64,000 bases of DNA, taken from Halorubrum halophilum (GTDB lineage Archaea > Halobacteriota > Halobacteria > Halobacteriales > Haloferacaceae). Numbering within the stretch: position 1 is the first letter of the stretch; every line of letters starts with the position of its first letter. Below, one piece after another: positions 55,849-64,000 of this stretch. The translations under genes and the position numbers were made by a program. Below the pieces are notes generated by a model. The model was not told the DNA's origin. It did no database searches and saw only the letters and a program-made list of their open reading frames with translations. Where the stretch lies: assembly GCF_000739595.1 (NCBI RefSeq), contig NZ_BBJP01000030.1:62001-126000 (forward strand), read 5' to 3'.

Positions 55849-56810
55849 CGGCTCACCTCCTCGGGCTCTTCACCGGCACCTTCGCCCGGCGCGTCGCCCT
55901 CGGTGTACGCCAAGAAGAGGTCTTCGAGCGACGCCTCGCGGGTGTGGAAGTCGGCGACGGCGACGCCGGCGTCCTCCAAGGCGCCGATGACCCGCGTCTT
56001 CGCGCCGTCGGCGCAGCTCACGACGAGGGCGTCGCCGTCGCGGTCGACGCGGCTCACGCCGTCAAGGTCGCGGACGGCGTCGACGGCCGCGTCGCTCGCA
56101 CCGTCCGCGTCGCCGCCGGCGATCGCGATCTCCAGCGTCTCCTCGCCGCCGACTGCCTCGCGGAGCCCCTCGACGGAGTCCTCGGCGACGAGTTCGCCCT
56201 CGCGGAGGATGCCGACGCGGTCGCAGACGGCCTCGACTTGTTCGAGGATGTGCGAGGAGAAGAAGACGGTCGCGCCGCGGTCGGCCTCGGCCCGGACGAT
56301 CTCGCGCATTTCCTTCGCCCCCGCCGGGTCCAGCCCGGAGGAGGGCTCGTCGAGGATGAGCAGGTCGGGGTCGCCCGCGAGCGCCATCGCGAGCGCGAGC
56401 CGCTGGCGCATCCCCTTCGAGTAGCCGCCGGCCTTGCGGTCGGCGTCGTCGAGGATCCCCACGCGGTCGAGGAGGGCGTCGGGGTCGTCGTCCGCCTCCT
56501 TCGATCGAACCGCGAATTCGACGTGTTTCCGTCCCGAGAGCCGGTCGTACACCGCGAACCCGTCGGGGAGCACGCCGGTCCGCCGGCGGATCGCGACGCC
56601 GTCGGCCGTGGCGTCCTGTCCGAGCACGCGCACCGTCCCCTCGGTCGGCCGGACGAGGTCGAGCACCATGTCGATGGTCGTCGACTTGCCGGCGCCGTTC
56701 GGGCCGAGGAAGCCGTACACCTCTCCCTCTTCGACGGTGAGATCGAGGCCGCGAACGGCCGTGACGTCGGCGAACTCCTTGGTCACGCCCCGCAGTTCGA
56801 TGGCGGTCAT
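55845..56810 (-). CDS. ABC transporter ATP-binding protein
   Basis: ATPase subunit (321 residues) driving the neighbouring permease. Walker A GFLGPNGAGKSTTI near residue 35, ABC signature GGYSKGMRQRLALAMAL near 130, Walker B LLILDEPSSGLDP near 152 and the H-loop VFFSSHILEQVEA near 183. The 100-residue C-terminus has a ferredoxin-like regulatory fold seen in NodI/CcmA-type exporters. ATG at 56810 is chosen, since upstream codons run into an unrelated frame. Confidence 0.93.
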   Translation of the reverse strand: MTAIELRGVTKEFADVTAVRGLDLTVEEGEVYGFLGPNGAGKSTTIDMVLDLVRPTEGTVRVLGQDATADGVAIRRRTGVLPDGFAVYDRLSGRKHVEFAVRSKEADDDPDALLDRVGILDDADRKAGGYSKGMRQRLALAMALAGDPDLLILDEPSSGLDPAGAKEMREIVRAEADRGATVFFSSHILEQVEAVCDRVGILREGELVAEDSVEGLREAVGGEETLEIAIAGGDADGASDAAVDAVRDLDGVSRVDRDGDALVVSCADGAKTRVIGALEDAGVAVADFHTREASLEDLFLAYTEGDAPGEGAGEEPEEVSR

Positions 56811-56853
56811 ACCGCCTCGTTGCCGCGTCGCGGGATAAAGGGTTGTGGGTTCG

Positions 56854-59434
<2,581 letters not shown>

Positions 59435-59497
59435 ACCCCAATATCGGCCTGCACGCGGATAACACGCCAACAAGTTCATACCAGCTAGACGTTTGAT

Positions 59498-59640
59498 TGA
59501 CATCCTCCCCGCGCTGAAGCGCGAGGATTCCCACGGCACCGTGCCGCTTGGTTGGGATATTGTGGTTTACGACGTGACCCGTTCTTGAGGCGCGAATGCG
59601 CCAGTTTCCTTGTCAAACAGGAACGTCGATGGCTGTGCCA
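59498..59640 (-). ncRNA. Probable omega-RNA at the 3' end of tnpB
   Basis: In TnpB elements the guide (omega) RNA spans the tnpB 3' end and the right-end hairpin; its guide is the flanking host DNA. Here the right end closes at the hairpin 59507-59526, so the guide would begin at about 59498 and read leftward into the DUF7344-like gene region. This is inference from the family; no transcript is known. Confidence 0.35.
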
Positions 59641-60847
59641 ACCAGCCGTTACTCCTATCACCGCTATCCGTGACGAGACTCGGAGATACTTTCTGTCGAA
59701 TGTTCTCTGCACCGTTCACATCAGCGTTCGCTACCGTCCCGCAGTCGTCGCACACGTACAATCCGCGTTCGACGCGGTTTGCCTTTCGCGTGCGACCACA
59801 GCACGAACACGAGTTCGACGTATCGCGTTCGGACACCTGCTCAACTGCGATGTCTTCCATCTCGGCTTTGTATTCGAGCAGCTCGGTGAATCGGTCGAAC
59901 GCCCACGAGTGCAAGTCGAGGTTGCCGTGTTTTCCCCAGTTTTTCGACTCATCGGTCTCCTCGTCCTCGCGGATACCGGAGAGGTTGCCAACCACGATGG
60001 TTCCAACGCCCTCATCAACACATCGCTGAACGATGTGCTTGGAGAGCGTATGGAAATAGTGAGTGCGGCGAGCAGACTTCTTCTGGTTCAGCCGCGTGGC
60101 CTGCTCGGAGTTCGAGTCGTCACACTGAGCGATCCGCTTGCTGAAGTAGTAGTCGTCCTGTTTCAGACAGTTCAGAGGATACAGCTCGGCGTGGCCGTCC
60201 TCGTAGGCGAGCGCGGCGAAGTTGTTGATACCGAGATCAACACCCACAGTCTTCTCACCGGGAGATTCGGCCACCTCGCTCTCGACTTTGCACACGAAGT
60301 GTAGCTCCCACTCCTCATCCGTCCAAACTGCCCGCACTTGCTGGACGTTCTCCACGGCAGAGAGGTCAACGTCGGGCCGTGTTTGGAATTTGCAGAGGAT
60401 GAAATCCGACCAATACTCTTTGAGATTCGATCCCTGCGAGAGTCGGACGCGGTCGTGCTGGGTGTCGAGCTTGAACCCAGCGGCTTTGAACGTCACCGTC
60501 GAACGCGGGTGTTCGTCACCGTGTTTACGGTAGCCGGGCGGGTTCGCTCTCGCATCTCCGTTTTGTCGTTTGCCGTACCAACCGTTGAACGCCTCAGCGA
60601 GTTCTTGAAGGACTCGCTGACTTGACTGAGAATGGAGGTCATCATAGCGTTCGTGATTTTTGAGGTACGTGGTGAGTTCGTTGTGGTTGGGAATGTAATC
60701 GATTTCATCCCAGATCCGGCTGCATGTCCACCGTCCGACGTTCCAGAGTTTCGAGGCTGCGAACCCGAGGGCGTCAAGGTCGTCTGACACCCGTGACTGA
60801 TTCCGAATGGACGCAGTGTAGGTGCGAGTAACGACCTTTTTCGCCAT
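59567..60847 (-). CDS. tnpB: TnpB RNA-guided nuclease
   Basis: A 426-residue TnpB, ancestor type of Cas12 nucleases. RuvC-I aspartate in GVDLGINNFAALA near residue 200, RuvC-III aspartate in NADVNGAENI near 383, and a C-terminal zinc finger CSCCGRTRKAN...YVCDDCG near 348-376. The RuvC-II position reads IVVGNLSGI where the typical glutamate (VxED) is absent; haloarchaeal members often show this and may use a glutamate nearby (SGIRED or SERDTS). Frame is intact from ATG 60847 to the stop. An upstream TTTATC box about 20 bp before ATG suggests expression. Confidence 0.92.
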   Translation of the reverse strand: MAKKVVTRTYTASIRNQSRVSDDLDALGFAASKLWNVGRWTCSRIWDEIDYIPNHNELTTYLKNHERYDDLHSQSSQRVLQELAEAFNGWYGKRQNGDARANPPGYRKHGDEHPRSTVTFKAAGFKLDTQHDRVRLSQGSNLKEYWSDFILCKFQTRPDVDLSAVENVQQVRAVWTDEEWELHFVCKVESEVAESPGEKTVGVDLGINNFAALAYEDGHAELYPLNCLKQDDYYFSKRIAQCDDSNSEQATRLNQKKSARRTHYFHTLSKHIVQRCVDEGVGTIVVGNLSGIREDEETDESKNWGKHGNLDLHSWAFDRFTELLEYKAEMEDIAVEQVSERDTSNSCSCCGRTRKANRVERGLYVCDDCGTVANADVNGAENIRQKVSPSLVTDSGDRSNGWLAQPSTFLFDKETGAFAPQERVTS

Positions 60848-61106
60848 ACGTAACCTATGTAGATAAACTTACTTGAAGACTTGGATTGGAGCAGCGTGGA
60901 ATATCCAGCCGTGCCATCGAACGGTGGACTGTGGAGGTAGTGTCGGATTCATCCCCGCGCTAAAGCGCGAGGCTTTCTCCTCAATACTGCGTAACTGAGT
61001 GACAGGTCCGATCAAACGCGTCCCCGTTCGCTCGACACGCGTCCCGTACCGGCCACACCGACCGGACTGCACCAGTTTCCGAGGGGTTCGACGGAGCCGG
61101 AAGCGC

Positions 61107-62282
61107 TTATTCCGTCCGCTCGCCCGCGGCGAACACCGCCTCCGGATCCTGCCACGCGGTCACGTCCTCTGTGGGGTCGGCATCGAGGACGACGAGGTCG
61201 GCGCGGTACCCCTCCTCGATCCGGCCCACGTCGTCGAGCCCGAGCAGGTCGGCGGCGTTGACGGTGGCCGCCTCCAGCGCGCCCTCGGGCGAGAGCCCGT
61301 GGTCGACCATGTACGCCAGCTCTCGCGGGATGTCCGCGAAGAAGTTGAAGGGGGTGCCGGCGTCGGTGCCCATCGCGATCGACACGTCGGCCTCGAGGGC
61401 GTGGTCCCACGCGTCGTCGAAGCGGTCGGCGGCGTCCTCGGCCTTCTCGACGGCGTCCTCGGGAATCCCAGCCTCGACGCCGTGGTCGACGATTCCCCGG
61501 AGCGCGCTCGCGGTCGGCACCCAGTAGGTGCCCCGATCGGCCATCATCTCGGCGGCCTCGCGGTCCATGAAGGTGCCGTGCTCGATACTCGTTATCCCGG
61601 CCTCGACCGCGTTCTTGATCCCCTGCTCGCCGTGAGCGTGAGCCGCGGTCGGGGTGTCGGTCGGCGCGGCGGCGTCGGTGAACGCCTCGAGTTCCTCCGG
61701 GGTCAGCTCCGGGGCGCCGGTCACCGCGCCCTCGGTGAGGACGCCGCCGGTCGCCATGCACTTGAGCACGTCCGCGCCCGCCTTCAGCTGCTCGCGGGCC
61801 GCCTTCCGGACCTCGCTTGGCCCGTCGGCCTCGCGCCCGAACCAGTTGCCGTGACCGCCGGTCATGATCACGTTGCGGCCGCACGCGAGGACCCGGGGAC
61901 CGTCGATCTCGCCGTCGGCGACCGCCTCGCCCGCGTCGAGCGCGAGCGTCCCGCGGCTCCCCAGATCGCGGACCGTCGTGACCCCTGCTTCGAGGGCGGC
62001 TCGGAGGTTGCCGGCCGCCCGGTAGCTCGCAGTGTAGTCGCTGTCGGAGACCGCGGTGGCCACGTCGGGTCGCCCATCCATCATGACGTGGACGTGCGCG
62101 TCGATCAGCCCCGGCGCGACCACCGAGCCGCTGGCGTCGGTCTCGACGTCGACCGCCTCTCCACCGCCGATCTCGGCGACCGCGTTCGGGCCGACCGCGA
62201 CGATCTCGCCGTCCGCGATCACGACATCGGCCTCGCGGGTCCCGTCGACGTCCGCCACTCGTCCGCCTCGGATCACGTGCAT
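61107..62282 (-). CDS. Metal-dependent amidohydrolase (imidazolonepropionase/prolidase-like)
   Basis: TIM-barrel hydrolase of the amidohydrolase superfamily (391 residues). Metal site: HVHVM near residue 63 (first pair), KCMATGGVLTEG near 173 where the bridging lysine is expected, AAHAHGEQGI near 213, SIEHGTFMD near 233 and the aspartate in MGTDAGTPFNFF near 303. N- and C-terminal strands form the beta-sandwich (NAADLLGLDDVGRIEEGYRADLVVLD). Members act on dipeptides (X-Pro) or cyclic amides; the substrate is unknown. It lies between the insertion element and the DUF1508 gene. Confidence 0.88.
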   Translation of the reverse strand: MHVIRGGRVADVDGTREADVVIADGEIVAVGPNAVAEIGGGEAVDVETDASGSVVAPGLIDAHVHVMMDGRPDVATAVSDSDYTASYRAAGNLRAALEAGVTTVRDLGSRGTLALDAGEAVADGEIDGPRVLACGRNVIMTGGHGNWFGREADGPSEVRKAAREQLKAGADVLKCMATGGVLTEGAVTGAPELTPEELEAFTDAAAPTDTPTAAHAHGEQGIKNAVEAGITSIEHGTFMDREAAEMMADRGTYWVPTASALRGIVDHGVEAGIPEDAVEKAEDAADRFDDAWDHALEADVSIAMGTDAGTPFNFFADIPRELAYMVDHGLSPEGALEAATVNAADLLGLDDVGRIEEGYRADLVVLDADPTEDVTAWQDPEAVFAAGERTE

Positions 62283-62363
62283 GTCCCCATGAGAGAGTGT
62301 TCGAGTCGTAAACGCTCGGGTCGCGGTAGTCCGTCACAGGGGGATTCGTGTCACACACCCATA

Positions 62364-62370
62364 CTTATAA
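62364..62370 (+). promoter_or_regulatory. TATA-like box of the DUF1508-repeat gene
   Basis: ACTTATAAC, about 29 bp before the ATG at 62396, as expected for a leaderless transcript. Confidence 0.5.
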
Positions 62371-62395
62371 CCGGTCAGCCGTCGATTTCCGGCCT

Positions 62396-64000
62396 ATGGC
62401 AAGTGACAAGCAATCGGGATCTCCCGGCGGGCTGTACGCGCAACGCATCGGGACCCCAACCACTAACGACGAGGTGAACGGCTTCTGGCTGTTCGGGTTC
62501 GGGGTGTTGCTCGGGCTGGCCGGGGTCGTCCTGTTCTTCCTCACCGAATCGGCGACGACGACTCGGGGGATCGGCTACGCGCTGGCGGCGCTGGCTCCGC
62601 CGTTCGTCATGCTCGGCGCGGTGATACGCTTCCCGCTCCGACGAGCGGGGACGTACCTCGGCTACCTCGGGACGGCGGTCAGCGTCCTCGGCGTGGTCTG
62701 GTTCGTGAACATCTTCCCGGACGGCTGGTTCACCGCCTCCGGCGACCCGACCGTGATCGCCGTGTATGGGCTCGGACTCGGGCTCATCGGGCTCGCGGGG
62801 ACGGTCGTCCCGCTCATCACCGACCCGGTCCGCGAGGACTACGAGCGGATGCAGAGCGAGACGGCCGCCGCGACGGCCGAGCGCGACGAGACGAGCGCGG
62901 AGCTCGAAGCGACGGAGTCGGAGCTGGAGTCGGCCCGCGAGGACCTGAAAGCGACCCGTGAGGAGCTGTCGGCCACCGATTCGGAGCTCGACGCGGCCCG
63001 CGCGGAGACCGCGGCGCTGCGGGAGAGCAAGGCGCGGTTCGAGCTGTTCGAGGACGCCGGCGGCAAGCCGCGCTGGCGGCTCCGCCACCGCAACGGCAAC
63101 GTCATCGCGACCGCCGGGCAGGGGTACAGCAGCCGCGGCAAGGCCCAGAAGGGGCTCCACAGCGTCCGGCGGAACGCGCTCGGCGCCGGGATCCTCCGGA
63201 TCGAGACCCCGGTCGCGGAGGCCGAGGCGATCGCCGACGACGACGGCCCCGAGCCCGCGGACGCCGCGGACCCGGACGTTGCCGTCCCGAGCGACGACGA
63301 GGAGATCGCGAGCAAGGCGACCTTCGAGCTGTTCGAGGACGCCGGCGCCGAGTGGCGCTGGCGGCTCCGCCACGACAACGGGAACGTCATCTCGGACTCC
63401 GGCGAGGGGTACGCCTCCAAGTCGAACGCGAAGCGCGCGCTCGGCCGGGTCCGCGAGCACGCCGCCGCCGCGGACTACCTCCGAGTCGATCCGACCGCCT
63501 TCGAGGTGTTCCGCGACGCGGCCGGCGAGTGGCGCTGGCGGCTCATCCACGAGAACGGCAACATCCTCGCTGACTCCGGCGAGGGGTACTCCTCGCGGTC
63601 GAAGGCCCGGCAGGGGCTCGACAGCGTGCGGTCGAACGCCGCCGACGCGGGCCTCGAAGCGGACGGCGAGGAGAGCGAGGAGGGGAGCGGGAACGCGACC
63701 TTCGAGCTGTACGAGGACGCCGCCGATGAGTACCGCTGGCGGCTCCGCCACCGCAACGGCAACATCGTCGCCGACGGCGGCGAGGGGTACGCCTCCGAGT
63801 CGAACGCGCGGGACGCGATCGGTCGCGTTCGGGAGTACGCCCCCGACGCCGACGTGTTGGACGTCGGCAGCGCCGCCTTCGAGATCTACGAGGACGCCGG
63901 CGGCGAGTGGCGCTGGCGGCTCCGCCACCGCAACGGGAACATCGTCGCCGACTCCGGCGAGGGGTACGCCTCCCGGTCGAACGCGGTCGAGGGCGTCACG
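62396..64000 (+). CDS. Membrane protein with coiled coil and tandem DUF1508 repeats, 3'-truncated by window
   Basis: Open to the window end (535 residues seen, no stop). Residues 30-52, 60-78, 86-106 and 115-140 are hydrophobic (about four helices). Residues 145-212 are a charged coiled coil rich in Glu/Ala/Ser (SELESAREDLKATREEL). From residue 215 there are five DUF1508/YegP-type repeats starting at 215, 310, 369, 436 and 495, each with F-E-[LVI]-[FY]-x-D-A, WRWRLRH or a variant, NGN[IV] and GEGY[AS]S. The fifth is cut by the window. Single-repeat haloarchaeal proteins (HVO_2922 type) exist; this multi-repeat form tethered to the membrane is unusual. The function is unknown. Confidence 0.9.
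   Translation, partial: MASDKQSGSPGGLYAQRIGTPTTNDEVNGFWLFGFGVLLGLAGVVLFFLTESATTTRGIGYALAALAPPFVMLGAVIRFPLRRAGTYLGYLGTAVSVLGVVWFVNIFPDGWFTASGDPTVIAVYGLGLGLIGLAGTVVPLITDPVREDYERMQSETAAATAERDETSAELEATESELESAREDLKATREELSATDSELDAARAETAALRESKARFELFEDAGGKPRWRLRHRNGNVIATAGQGYSSRGKAQKGLHSVRRNALGAGILRIETPVAEAEAIADDDGPEPADAADPDVAVPSDDEEIASKATFELFEDAGAEWRWRLRHDNGNVISDSGEGYASKSNAKRALGRVREHAAAADYLRVDPTAFEVFRDAAGEWRWRLIHENGNILADSGEGYSSRSKARQGLDSVRSNAADAGLEADGEESEEGSGNATFELYEDAADEYRWRLRHRNGNIVADGGEGYASESNARDAIGRVREYAPDADVLDVGSAAFEIYEDAGGEWRWRLRHRNGNIVADSGEGYASRSNAVEGVT

Larger units (their letters stand above)
59498..60985 (-). mobile_element. IS1341-type (IS200/IS605 family, tnpB-only) insertion element
   Basis: Contains one intact tnpB gene and no tnpA. 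A 20-bp near-identical palindromic sequence (CCCCGCGCTGAAGCGCGAGG at 59507-59526 and CCCCGCGCTAAAGCGCGAGG at 60953-60972, 19 of 20 equal) marks both ends and can fold as a hairpin. Ends are approximate. GC content is well below the surrounding chromosome. Without its own TnpA it can only move with help from a related element. Confidence 0.82.

Noticed and set aside
60869-61072. Remnant tnpA next to tnpB
   Set aside because: No Y1-transposase motif (HUH pair or catalytic tyrosine) is visible in the short frames beside the element.

Overview
The window is a gene-dense, GC-rich piece of a haloarchaeal chromosome (class Halobacteria; gene content and style look Halorubrum-like, though species cannot be fixed from sequence alone). 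Evidence: very acidic predicted proteins, GTG/ATG starts placed about 25-30 bp behind TATA-like boxes (leaderless transcripts), an archaeal TBP, an Orc1/Cdc6 protein, RadA, a double-length TatC, and LysW-dependent arginine synthesis. The first gene (htpX) and the last (a DUF1508-repeat membrane protein) are cut by the window edges.

Layout. 1-5.1 kb: HtpX protease, a glutaryl-CoA-dehydrogenase-like enzyme, and a guaA(B)-pyrG nucleotide block. 5.1-5.9 kb: dispersed repeat A, a tRNA-3'-end duplication and tRNA-Leu(CAA). 5.9-13 kb: PAS histidine kinase, EamA transporter, DUF309 protein, zinc hydrolase, cupin, site-2 protease with CBS domains, repeat B, LarE. 13-22 kb: MutS-like ATPase, UvrA, and the two divergent TatC genes. 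22-32 kb: a nearly complete arginine pathway on the minus strand (argG, argH, lysW, argX, argC, argB, argD, argE/lysK, argF) preceded by repeat D. 32-37 kb: repeat E, HemL, an ammonium transporter fused to a PII protein, RadA. 37-48 kb: ACT-domain regulator, XPD-type helicase, TBP, tRNA methyltransferase, Orc1/Cdc6, RpiA, a histone-like DUF1931 mini-protein, LarB, small zinc protein, GIY-YIG protein, HisG, repeat F. 48-59 kb: UvrB, a lipoprotein, a membrane protein, an SPFH protein, MetY, a VapBC pair, an ABC exporter and NAD-dependent DNA ligase. 59-64 kb: a winged-helix regulator, an IS1341-type TnpB element, an amidohydrolase and the DUF1508-repeat protein.

The main unexplained signal is a family of five noncoding repeats (A, B, D, E, F at about 5.3, 11.3, 21.8, 32.0 and 47.2 kb). 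They share a modular plan: TATA-like boxes, a conserved CCAAAGCCCCAG start, a long hairpin whose stem sequence differs between copies yet stays perfectly paired (14 bp in B, 19 bp in F), a second covarying hairpin near the end, and in B and E near-identical terminal inverted repeats. Four of five lie directly behind the stop codon of a gene and in that gene's orientation. I do not recognise this family; the pattern fits a structured RNA or a hairpin-containing mobile element.

Other points of note: a LysW carrier protein that has lost all four zinc-binding cysteines, an Amt-PII fusion, a cysteine cluster inserted in HemL, a hairpin built from a tRNA-Leu 3' end, and a vapBC promoter with a likely autoregulatory operator.
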